From Posidonia oceanica (Eukaryota > Streptophyta > Magnoliopsida > Alismatales > Posidoniaceae), in contig JAZBRS010000020.1 in assembly GCA_037176725.1 (NCBI GenBank), positions 84,638,001-84,702,000 on the forward strand: 64,000 nt of DNA. Direction: 5' to 3'. The stretch's first letter is position 1, and the number at the start of each line of letters is the position of its first letter. The notes below the pieces were generated by a model. The model saw only the letters and a program-made list of their open reading frames with translations. It made no database searches and had not been told where the DNA came from. The translations under genes were made by a program, and so were the position numbers. Shown in pieces: positions 35,123 through 45,840 of the stretch.

Positions 35123-36393
35123 TGATTAGCACATTATTCTTATATATTTTATGCCCATATTTATCTCTTTTATTCATAAATAATATTACTCGAGGTATTT
35201 TATGCAATTTGTGCAGGAACTTTGGACCTGAAGAGAAAAGAGGAAAAGAAGGAGGAAAAATGATAAAAGACAAAAAGAATGCAAATCCAAGGATAAAAGA
35301 AATGGAAATTCGTGCAAGATATCAAATATATCTTTTCCACATGTGTGAACACGAAGAGTAAGATAAGATAACATAAGCAACAAAGTTGGAGAAAATTCAG
35401 GAACAGGTGGCGCCCCCCAAGCGTCCAAAAGCACATCTGGCGCCTCCTAGGCGCCTAGAGAAGATTTGTTTGACTCCGTCTTTGGCAATCACAGAAATAT
35501 CTTAGAAATATCTTGTAATTGAAATTCAGTTTCCTCATTTGTAGCCGGATTTGTTTATGTGACGGCTAAGCCTTGTAAACCTATAAAATGGACCCATTGT
35601 GTAAACCCTAAGGGATCCTCAATCTTCCACATTAGGCTTAAGTTTTCTTCCTCCATTGTTTAGAGTTCTTCAAGCTTAGTTTCTGTAATCAATGTATTTT
35701 TATCAATAGAAGTTCATTTTCTTTCTATTAATTATGTCTTGTTCTTCTCTTTCCCTTTCTTTTAGTTTTATGTTTTCCATTATCATGTGTGGCTAAGTTC
35801 TTAGATCTAAGGCTTAGATGAAGTTTATGTATGTTCATATGTTGTGATTGGTTTCTCTTTGTCTTCTCATGCTTAAATGCTATGATTATGTAGACTGGAT
35901 GTATATGACATGGATCATTCATTATTCGATAAACTTTGATAGATTAATATTGATAATATCTTTTTAGTCTATGCTTAAGGAAGAATACTTGGGGGTTGTG
36001 TATATAATCGCAGATCTATCGTATATCATTTGATTTAGTTTATTTTGTGTGATTTTATCTTAGGACTTGATAATCTATGGTGCTTTGCATATAGGTTATG
36101 CTTGTTAGGATAAGAACCATTGAGTAAACTATTTAGATCATGAAGAGAGACAAGAGTGGATTTAATCATGCATATTGGATTTTACATAAATGGATTCAAA
36201 GCTCTAGGTTTGTTTTAATTAGTTTGATTACATCTTCTATTTGTAGTTCTTAATCATCATCAATCTAAACCCCCTTTCAATAGTTGATAATAAGTCTTTG
36301 TTTTCAAACATTATTCTCTGTGGGATCGACCCGTATTTTGCATACATACTACATAGTACACCGTGCACTTGCGGTTAATTAAAATTTACATCA
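35123..36393 (+). repeat. 3' LTR of element D (1271 bp)
   Basis: Runs from TGATTAGCAC to AATTTACATCA. A TATA-like CCTATAAAATGG lies at about 35580. The 3' part has GTGGGATCGACCCGTATTTTG and GTGCACTTGCGGTTAA, a terminus shared by many plant gypsy LTRs. The base after it is ACATG, within LTR C. Confidence 0.8.
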
Positions 36394-36525
36394 ACATGTA
36401 ACGTGGGAATTGGAAACGAAGGGTCTCGACAAGGCCGGAAATATGTTTAGGACAGTGGGCACAAAGGGATTTGCACCTGGGAGACGTTTGGGATTCCAAG
36501 AAACAAACTCTGTCAGTCTTGGAGC

Positions 36526-36660
36526 ATTGGACGCCTATCTGAGCAGCGTCCAACGTTGGACGCTGCCTCAGGTAGCATCCAACACCCCAAAGAGCTGGAA
36601 GGCGTTAGATGTTGAATTCCATGCGTCCAACATAAGACGCGGGCATATCCAGCATCCAAC
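36526..36660. repeat. Two double-hairpin modules in the second LTR C copy
   Basis: 36526-36583 has ATTGGACGC, GCGTCCAAC, GTTGGACGC and GCATCCAAC with 11-nt loops. 36603-36660 is the partner of 5873-5929. Several bases differ from the left LTR while most arm pairs stay complementary. Confidence 0.8.
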
Positions 36661-36679
36661 GACCCAGAGAGCATTTTTG

Positions 36680-36865
36680 GATATTTTTGGGTGTTTTTTG
36701 GTTGGATTTTGGTTGGGCTTGGGTTTTGGACAAGGCTTAGGTCTAGACTTGGTCTTGGGATTAGGCTTGGGTTTTGGACAAGGCTTTGGTTTGGGTTTGG
36801 GTTTTGGATTGGTTTTAGGATTGGGTTTGGGTTTTGGACAAGGCTTGGGTTTGGGTTTTGGATTG
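36680..36865. repeat. G-rich imperfect tandem repeat, second LTR C copy
   Basis: Nearly identical to 5960-6140, with only a few base changes, so it is better conserved than the LTR around it. Confidence 0.75.
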
Positions 36866-36947
36866 TGAATAGGTGGGGGCCACCACGATCGAGCACATTC
36901 CTTGGAGAAAACCGCCGACAAAGAACTACAAAATCAGGATGTCTACA

Positions 36948-39391
36948 GGGAGTCTGAACACACTTAGGTCCCTATCCCATAGAGGTAGAGCCCAGCGTAC
37001 TCAGGATTGATTGGCTCTCTCGCGTGTCAAGCACAAACAATCACCACAAACCACCGAAGGGGGAGGGAGAATACAAATCAATACTTAAGGTTCTAATTTA
37101 CTTTCACAAGAGCCAACGGAGGAAAAAGGGGCCCTTGTGAAAGAAAATGACAACACAAATACCTCTTTTAGGCCCTTTGCAACAGAGGTGCTTGGGACCT
37201 AAATGGTTATTTGCATAACTCAAGAGAATATACAAACAGATTAGTTCCCGAATAGGGCCATTCAAGACATAGAGAAAACTCGAAAAAAAAAAAAATTTAA
37301 TTTTTGAAAAGCGCCTGAGAATTAAAGTTCTGGTCCCTATGACAAAGCCAATCACCTCACACCTCAATTATCAGGCTAGTTAGAAGCAAAGAAAACAAGA
37401 AGCTTACTAAACAGAAAGAGTCCCTGTTTAGTGTTGTTAGACGCAGATAATGGCATGTCTAATGTTAGACGCTAAGAATCGCGTGTATAACACACTGACA
37501 GTGAGTCTTTTCAGAAAAACAGTATTTTTTATGAATCACCTCCTCTCCCGAGAATCACAGAGAAAAGGGAGATGGTTACAGGTATTTTTGAACAAAAAAA
37601 GAAAACAAGCGGTGCCTCAAAACACTATGAGGAATTTCGCCGCTACCTTAAAAACTTTAAAAAAAAAAACAACTATAATAAAAAGAAAAAGGACAAGGAA
37701 GAAGAAGAAGAAGAAGAGATCGAAGTCTCACCTTTGCACGGGGGCACTTTTAATCGTCCCATCGTGATTGCCAGACTGTGGGGTTTCGAGGGAGAAGATG
37801 ATTTTTCTCGTTTTATCTATTGCTCTCTCGGGTGTCCCTTTTTGTTGTATTTGACTTCTCCACTCCACGTGTGTTGAAATCAGTGTGATCACCACTCTTG
37901 GTTCGCTTTCACCGGCCCTCGAGACGCCTTGGGAGATGTGATGTGTGTTGCGGGTTCAGCTACCTTGGGACAACGCCAGCGTTGCCCAAAGGTGCCCGTG
38001 CTTCGGTGAGTTTCTTCTTCTTCTTTTTCCTTGCAAAAACAGAATAATATGAAAGATATGAGTTAATTTAGTGTAGTAAATAATCCTAAAATAAAACTAA
38101 AACCCAACATAAATTAATCGGAGAAATACTTACCCGAGGCGTTTTTATCCCCCCGGTTGTAACTTAATATGAATATGCCTAACTACAACAATATGTGAAA
38201 TAACATGCAATATGCAAATGAGTAAAGCAAAATATAATGCTAAAGAAAAACCCCCTTTGGGTGTAGTGGAATGTTTGGAATAGGGAGGATTGATGTCACG
38301 AAAATGACGACGAACTCTCAAGCTTTTAAGCTCTTCCTCTCTCTTTCTTTCTCTCTATATTTTTCTCTCGTTTAATCTTTATTTTCTAGTCTCAAATTCG
38401 TGTCCTCCACTTCCTCTCAAAAATCCCCATCCTCCCTCAAGGCTGGGGGTACCCTTGCTTTTATAGCGGCAGCGGAAGGACAAAATGTGCCAATGGGGAG
38501 CCAACTCAACAAAGTTTCCAAAACAGAAACGTTGGACGTGTGATATGGCACAGCTAACGTTATATGCTGAGAAACACACGTCTAACGGCCTCTCGAGCTA
38601 CAACTGTGGTGGATCAAGAATATTCTCCCTTAAGTGCTGATTAACTGTGATTAAGCCACTCTTAATTAATATTAAAAGGCTTTGACCGGTCAAGGGATCC
38701 AAATTTGGTAAAGGCATCAGGATAAAATTTGGGCCAAATAAGGAAAGCTAATTCAGCAAATTGCCGCCGTAAGACGCATGGAACCATGCGTCCTACGTTG
38801 GACGACTGAAATCCCACGCATAACGATCTCCCAAGGTACAGCTGTGGATTTGAAGGAATAATTAGCAATTAATGGTGGATTAATGCTAATTAAACACAGA
38901 TTTGTTAATCAATTGGTCAACGAACCTTTAAACAGAGTAACAAACAGGCCCTCGGATTGGGCAAAATAAGGAAGGTTGTGGTTAACACTGGGTTTCACGT
39001 TGGACGCTAGTAAACGCAGAGACACTTGCGTCTAACACACCCAGGCAGTCCACCTTCCAAATTTGGCCAAGAAAATAAGGGGGCTTATATTGTTGTCATT
39101 GAAGCATAAATAAAGGCTCTCTTAAAGTCACGAAGACAATGTGGTAACCTGGGGACCAAATTGGACCTAGGAATTGGGCTGATTGGGCAACAGTTCGCAG
39201 AGTTGTTATACGAGTTCTATGCTACGTCTAATGTTGGACGCAGCAAGGAACTCTTCTAACACCCACGATAAGCGTTTGGCTCGAATGAGAGAGCTTAGAT
39301 CAAGAAAAGGAGCTTTAGAGGTTAACTGAGCACGATATGATGTAAAGGGGTTTCACTATAATGAGGGGAGTGCCAAAATGGGGTATCTACA
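36948..39391 (-). mobile_element. Ogre-like LTR fragment E
   Basis: Ends at 39391 in AAAATGGGGTATCTACA, the same terminus type as LTRs A, B and C. Its left part is cut by element C. No polypurine tract follows, because LTR F begins three bases later. It carries further double-hairpin modules (37436, 38532, 38769, 39204) and A-rich, GAAGAAG (37700) and CT (38340) runs. No gene is found. Confidence 0.6.
37436..39260. repeat. Double-hairpin modules in LTR E
   Basis: Complete or near-complete copies lie at 37436-37490, 38532-38587, 38769-38825 and 39204-39260. The arms vary, for example GTTAGACGC with GTCTAAT and GTAAGACGC with GCGTCCTAC, while the arm-loop-arm spacing is kept. A half copy is at 38999-39038. 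Confidence 0.7.
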
Positions 39392-39393
39392 AC

Positions 39394-40340
39394 TGACAAC
39401 ACAAACTTCACTAAATCCCTACCCAGATCACGCATGCCTACCCCATAATTCATGCATCCATCAAAAACGACTAGAGGAAACATCTAGAAAACTAGCATGC
39501 ATCAAAATCCATCCATAAAACATTATAATCAACCTCTAACAGGTGTGTACCTTACACCAAAGGACACCCAACACTGCCGCCAGCCCCTAGAGCTCCCCAC
39601 ATCCTTCCTCTACGTCCCATGATCCTCAACCACTCATACAACGCCAGAAAACCCAGGGAAATCAATGCATGCATGATTGAGGAAAGAAAGGAGAAGAAAA
39701 AGAGAAAGGAAGGAAGCTCACACTTACCTCTCTCTCTCTCCCCCCTGGATTTCCTCCCTTGGAACCCCCTGAAATCTCCCTCTCACATCCTTGAAGAAGA
39801 AGAGAAGGAGAGGAGAAGACAATCCCCGAAGATGGCACCCCCCATGCATATATATAAGTAGCTGAAGTTTCTGAATACAAATTCAGAGTGTTATACGTGA
39901 TTGTCTGTGCGTCTAACGTAAGACACATGCATGTATGCGTTTAACGACAAGAATCATAGGTGTTAAACGTAGGCTTCCTTGTGTTCAACATAAGATGCGC
40001 CATACTCTACGTCCTATACCCAGAAATCCAGAAAGCTCCATATTCCGAGTGTTGAACGCAGGGTTCCTTGCGTCTAACATAAGATACAAGAATATTAGCG
40101 TTTGACACTCCAGAAGCCAGAAATCAATATTCCAAGTGTAAGACACAGGGTTTCTTGCATCTAACATAAGACACGCCATACCCTTCGTCTAACACCAAGA
40201 AGCCAGAAAACACCAATTCAGGTGTAGAATGCTGCTGGAGCTGTGTTTTATGTTAAACGCAGGAGACTCAGTATTCAACAACCTAGAATTCCAAATGAAA
40301 TATTTGGCCTAAAATGCCTCCTGAAATTTGGGTCGTGACA
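39394..40340 (-). mobile_element. LTR F, chromovirus (Tekay/Del)-like
   Basis: The plus strand starts TGACAACACAAAC and ends GGGTCGTGACA. In element sense it begins TGTCACGACCC after the purine tract AAGGGGGTTAGGA, the start seen in plant Tekay/Del chromoviruses. A TATA-like ATATATATAAG lies at about 39848. Four to five double-hairpin modules fill 39890-40279. Confidence 0.65.
39890..40279. repeat. Five double-hairpin modules in LTR F
   Basis: Modules lie at 39890-39945, 39962-40018, 40051-40106, 40138-40193 and 40224-40279, about 75-90 bp apart and separated by CCAGAAA-type linkers. The copy at 40051 has GTTGAACGC / GCGTCTAAC and ATAAGATAC / GCGTTTGAC with 10-nt loops. The pairing is less exact than in LTR C. 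Confidence 0.7.
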
Positions 40341-40358
40341 TCCTAACCCCCTTAAAGG
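40341..40358 (-). promoter_or_regulatory. Polypurine tract of element F
   Basis: The minus strand reads CCTTTAAGGGGGTTAGGA directly before the LTR start. Upstream on the minus strand is AATTTCGGGGACGAAATT, a usual end of chromovirus polyproteins. Confidence 0.7.
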
Positions 40359-42110
40359 AATTTCGTCCCCGAAATTCTCATGGCGAAAGACCAAGGGTAC
40401 CAAATTTGGATGACTATCATATGACCCCAGACAACAAACACAACAGTGCCGCTCCAAGACTTAGGACCAGTAGGGAAAATCTATGCTCCACGAAGCCATT
40501 TCACCCCTACCAAGGCCCAGAATGACACCAAGGACTCATCTCTCCTCGAGTCCAAACTCCACTACTTCTTGGTTTATGGCCTCTTCAGGACACAAAACCT
40601 CCAACCACAAGCTCAAAATAGTGTCTTGCAGAGTCCTGAAGCACCTTGAGCCTCTCTAGCAGACACGCAAATCACAGGGATGACCAGGTATAACCAGATC
40701 CCACCAGCATTCGCTGCACTATTCTGATGCTCAACTTGGTCAGCAACACCCAAACTTCACACCACGTGCTTAGTATCATCTCTCATTTCTCCAAGAATAC
40801 CTCCTCTAATCCATAGCATGAGAGGATCTAGTCACTGAGTCACAACAAAGCTCTTCACGGATCTGGAGTGTAGTTAATAGATCAGCTAACCAAGGTGCTA
40901 TCTGTCACCAAGAACTACTTCCTAGACCGACACTCCACCAGATCCAGAGCACAACCACCATTGTGGCCAAAACAAATCTCACGGATTGGTAGTTCCTCAT
41001 GTGATTCTCCAACCGACGAATCACAAAATCACCACATTGCCTTACTGCAACAGGAGCTCATCCCAACCCAAGGCCACAAGAATCACTGCATCCACGCTCG
41101 AACACCACAACAATGACCACAACCAATGGTAAGGACCACTTGGGAATCAAACTTTTATGAGTTTCCAACTCACCCAACTCCCACAAAAAGTGTCCAAGCC
41201 AACTCGAGCTATTCCTCCTTCCAGGCTAACCTGTCCAAGGTGTCATTATCCAGAGATGCCTCTTCTGGACCCTGGAAAATAGTTCACCTAAACCCAGAAA
41301 CAACTGATCGGAGAAACCACCTGGGCCACGTCCAACAGCTCGACCAGCGGCGCCAACAAATGAGATGGGAAGCCAACCTCATCAGCTCACCCCATCTCCG
41401 CTGCGGAAAACCCAGAAGAGAACATAGGAGAGAAAATCTCCACAGATCAAACAGCACTACGCTATCTGATCCACCGACAAACAACAAACCAATTGGGCAT
41501 CCCCAACAGGACACCCCAAAAGAAAATACCGGAGAAAGAATCTCCACCACTCGATGGCATAGAGCCATTCGAACCACCAACAAACAAGGCCAAACTGGGC
41601 ACTCAAACAAGATACCCCAAACCAACACACAACAAACCACACACTGGGCTATGCCACTCTATGGGCCAAGCCCCCCCCCCCCAAATACGCAACACCAATG
41701 TGCGTCTCCAACGCGTAGCACCTCCGAGATAACTCTGTCCTTATTCAGAGTATCTGGAGCAACAACACACACATCTGGGGATCCACAAAGTCACCCAGAA
41801 GCAACAACAAGAGGATGGAACTCAAAGCATCCTCCGTGCCAACATCAAGAACAAACGACACATAGTCTGACCCCACGCATTCTCTATACGGGTCAGACAG
41901 CCTACGGTGTCTGAATGCTCTCTATCGCATTCAACACACGACACCACAGCAACAACAACAACAACAAACATGGAGGGCCACACAAGAGGCAATTATCTAC
42001 TGCACCTATCCCTCCACAACAAAAACACGAAACAGCCCAACACCAGATGGTGGAAAAGAAAACACGTCCTTTGATCAGCTAACGAAAGGTGTGCCTAACC
42101 CCCTTAAAGG
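40359..42110 (-). mobile_element. Anonymous 3' internal sequence of element F
   Basis: C/A-rich on the plus strand, with internal imperfect repeats (for example CCACCAACAAACAA near 41470 and 41575). No RT, integrase or chromodomain was recognised on either strand. The 262-codon frame at 41126-41914 is low-complexity and I do not call it. CCTAACCCCCTTAAAGGAA occurs at both ends (40342 and 42094). Confidence 0.4.
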
Positions 42111-42779
42111 AACAAGGCATCTCTTCTACAGACGTCCTAACTTCCTGCAGCCACAGCACACCAAACAGACCAGCACTCATTGAAGCGTGACCAACCCAGG
42201 CGACACGACTCATCTGGCCTCACAAACAGCAAGGTCTCTACCTTGCACGCCAGTACTGAGTCTACCCAGAAAAACGACTACCACCATTCCCAGGCAAGTT
42301 ATACTAGTTCTAGGAGCTTTGTCTTGGATATCTATGAAACAATAGCTTTGTTGTTCATAGAATTGGCGAAGGAAGGTGTCGTAAAAGTTACAACCATTTA
42401 CACGTACCTAGAACTAAAAAGCTCCTAAATAAAAAGAAACAATATCACAAGCATACAAGCAAGTGCCAAGTAATGTTCATTAGGGAGAGAAAAGATGGAG
42501 CCTGATTTCACACAAATTCACAGTCATGTCGTATAACTCAAACTAATAAACTTACTTCAGATATACCCTTGACTTGCCAATATGGAATGAGACTTCAAAC
42601 TAATAAACTTACTGTTGCAAGCAAGCAGTCTTCCTTTACAATATTAGCATTTTAATCTTGGTCAATACTTTTGCTCCAGTTTAGATTCCATTTCCAACTT
42701 TCCAAATTCCAAAAAGGTTCTACCCATCTTAAGCCAAGTTTCGAGCCTAAATTGCTAAACAAAGACTAATCATGTGATA
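42111..42779. other. Unassigned AT-rich spacer
   Basis: I see no gene. An inverted pair, CTAGTTCTAGGAGCTTT (about 42304) and CTAGAACTAAAAAGCTCC (about 42410), spans about 120 bp and might be a small foldback element. Confidence 0.4.
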
Positions 42780-45559
42780 TTTGATTTCATACAGGTTCTT
42801 CATGGCATTCTTATTCAGCATTGTCGCTGTTCTTGTGCTTGTAAGTATCATGAAGCTCCTTGTTTAAATTAACTTATAGTTTTCATATTGGCTCCTAGTT
42901 TATTCAACAAATTAGATGACACTTACATGAATATTTTGATGTATTGTTTACGGTATTAGATGATCGGGTTTAGTAAAGGTGGTCGATGCTTTAGTGGATT
43001 CGGTGGACGTGGTTTATTGAAGGATCGAGAGATCAATCCTACAACTTTCACGAGCGTTGAGTTGATTGAGTACATGCACTCACAGGGTGTGCTACTACCT
43101 CAAGCAGGGTGGGTACCTCCAATTACTTTGATTCTTGCTCCCACCTCTCCTCCTGTGATTAGACATAGTGGTACTCCACAGAGTAGTGTTGCACGTCAGG
43201 TCCAGCCTGAGTTGTTTTCTCCCCCTCTAGTTGCAGGTAATTAATATAATGAAATTATAGTTTTTAAGTCTTGATATTAACTATACATATTGACATATGT
43301 GTAATTTTATGAAAATTAACAAGAACAACAAGAAGAAGGAGGGTATGCTCAAGTTTCTCAGGGACCTAGACCTATTCTAGAGCTGATGTCAGACGGGTAA
43401 TTCATTTTTATTTTTCATTTGTTGTTAGTCAACATGTTACCTATTTTCTGTACTTTACTTGATTTTAATGCAATACCTCTAAGAAGAGTAATCGGATCTC
43501 GTATGAGATCACAAAAATATTTAGAACACACGCATCAACCATCGAGTACTGATGGACACATTTGCATCCGGATGAGAAGGAAAGAATGTTTGATGCCCTA
43601 TTGGTAATAAGTAATCCTTAGAGTTATCTTTAGTGTAAATAATCAGTATATTAAATTAACAATCATGTTGGATTTATACAGAGCAAATTTACTTTTTCAC
43701 CTGGGTGTACCAAGGAGGATTATCATCCTCCTTTCACAAAATTAATCAAGAAAAGGATGAATGATATATACTGTAGGGCAAGGACAGATGCATTGGCAAA
43801 ATGTATTGAGCCTCATGATGATTATCAGGTAACCAAGGCATTTCCTCTACCTTAGTGTACAACAGAGAGGTAATTAATATTTATATTAAATTAGAGTTGT
43901 GTTTATCGTTGTATATATAGAAATTAACATATATATTGTTGTTTAATATTAAAATTAAGTGGAATAGACTCTGTGATCTGTTTGCTACGGATGCAAGTTC
44001 CAAAAAAGGTCTGCTGCAGGGAAAATAAACCATAGAAAGTAAGAAATTTGCTCTACAAGCGGATCAAAAAGTCACAATGATCTTCGTGCTGAGTTGGTAA
44101 GGATAATAAAGCAAAATTTAAATAAACTTGTAAATAACATGTCCTTTTAATTAATAACATACGTTTCAATTGTTATAGACCACTCAAATATACAGAGAAC
44201 CTACGGTGACAGAGTGATGAACTACATTCCACACTAGTGGGGGGGAACAGGCGTGGTCAACTGTCATTGTGAATGATGTATTTGTAAGTAATTATCATAT
44301 AATTAATTTTACTTTAATAATATACACTTCTATTTTATTATTTCTAACTAACTTCTTGTGTTTATTTTTACAGGATAGGTACACTAAACTATACCAAGAA
44401 AAATATGGAGAGGGTAATCTTGTGAATACCCAGCGTTTGACAAGAAAATTTGAAAGCAAGTTTCGAATGAAAGGAACATAGGTAGTTCATCAAGAAAGCA
44501 ATGCCTGGTTGGTCTTCATCCATACTACTTAGATGAGTCTACTATTGGTTCTTTTGTAGCTTCTACTGTACATTTTGGATGTTCGACTTAGGCTTCTGTC
44601 CCACTTGATCGAGAATTTTTTTGTTCGCAGTTGTTAAAGATGGCAACTACAATAAGTTCAGAAATAATGGAGGAAATAAGGGATAAAATAAATGCTTTGA
44701 AGGACCGACTCGTAAGGTAATGTTTTATATAATTTTGAAATTTTTGATATGTATTTGTCATGTTGAATTAAACCTTATAATATAATAGTTATTATTCATA
44801 ACATATTGTAAGTTTGTTTTTTATGATTAGAAGATATGAGGACAAGTATGAAGCCGATTATCGAGTAATGACGACTAGCATTATGAGGAGTATACACGTG
44901 ACAGTCGTTTTATCCATAGATCTTCCTCAAAATGAAAAGGAAAGCAAGTTGATAAAAAAAGAAGATAACTTGTATTATATCGTTATGATTATATATGTTA
45001 AACCATTTAAGTAATGTAAATAAATAGATATGTAAAACCATTTCATGCAATATTAATTAGTACTATTTTTATGAAATGTGTGGATGTGTAATGTATGTGT
45101 GATTTAATATAATTGTGGTTGCATTTGAATGTGATTTTAGCAGGTATATTCAGGTAATTTCAATCAATGAAATTGCTGATTTTTTTTAATTGCCAAAAAT
45201 CAAGAGGACATTGCAAGGGCTTTTCCTAGCAATGTCCTTACCAATCTAGTTATCTGTTACGGAATTAGCGAGGATATAGTGAGGAAAAGTCCTTATAATG
45301 TCCTCACTATATTTGGCACGACAATTATATTTTCACAACGTTTGTGAGGACATGGCGAGCATTTTGCGAGGAGATAGCGAAGACATGGTGAGGAAATATG
45401 TCCTTGCAATATAGTTTACGTGCACATTACAAGGAAATGTCATTACAATATCGATTTAGCGACAACCAGTATTGCGAGGACGAAATGTCCTCACAAAGGC
45501 CTTTCGTGAGTACTTCATGAGGACATCTGTCCTCACGAATCATAGTTTTTCTTGTAGTG
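42780..45559 (+). mobile_element. Decayed CACTA (En/Spm) element, right end present
   Basis: The right terminus TTTTTCTTGTAGTG (45546-45559) is the complement of the CACTACAAGAAAA CACTA end. Before it (45190-45540), GAGGACAT / ATGTCCTC words recur on both strands as subterminal repeats. Coding pieces on the plus strand fit a plant Transposase_24-type protein: about 42960-43238, 43681-43830 (FTFSPGCTKEDYHPPF), 44000-44100 (a GSKSHNDLRAEL segment) and 44373-44481 (DRYTKLYQEKYGEGN). Stops and shifts separate them. The left end was not found. Confidence 0.6.
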
Positions 45560-45840
45560 AGAAGCGAATGGAGTCTCATTCCCTGAAGTGAATGAGGTAT
45601 CAATCTACAAAGAAAATCTATTTGTGGACATGGTTGTCAATGTGGTCATGGTCAAGGATGTAGAATGTTCAAAAGGGAACATTAAACCACCAGATGTGGA
45701 ACAAGAAAGGACAAAGGTTTGCAAAATAAACCCAAAAGAATGAATCAATTTTCTCTTATGTAATAAAATAATATGTAAAGCTTTATTTCTATCTATGTTG
45801 TTGTTCATCTTTATTATCATAATTAATATATATATTTTGC

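Larger units (their letters stand above)
31165..36393 (+). mobile_element. Non-autonomous Ty3/gypsy-type element D (5' LTR deleted)
   Basis: Reads on the plus strand. The last bases of the 5' LTR (AAATTTACATCA, to 31176) are followed by a primer-site-like AGTACCGTTGCCGGGGA. The same LTR end is at 36382-36393. The 3' LTR starts with TGATTAGCAC at 35123 after the G-rich tract GGTATGGGGGTATT. Neither protease, RT nor integrase is found. Only an acidic, gag-like set of frames (32611-33722) is present, so mobility would have depended on enzymes of another element. Confidence 0.75.
36394..36947 (-). repeat. Second LTR copy of element C (553-bp remnant)
   Basis: Matches 5664-6216 end to end, finishing in GATGTCTACA. 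Hand comparison gives about 35 differences. It starts exactly at the end of element D, so D inserted in this LTR and the part further left was lost. GGGAG at 36948 could be the flanking target bases of C. Confidence 0.75.

Noticed and set aside
41126..41914. 262-codon plus-strand frame, Thr/Asn/Pro-rich
   Set aside because: Low-complexity C/A-rich sequence inside a decayed retroelement. Antisense frames are equally long and nothing resembles a known domain.
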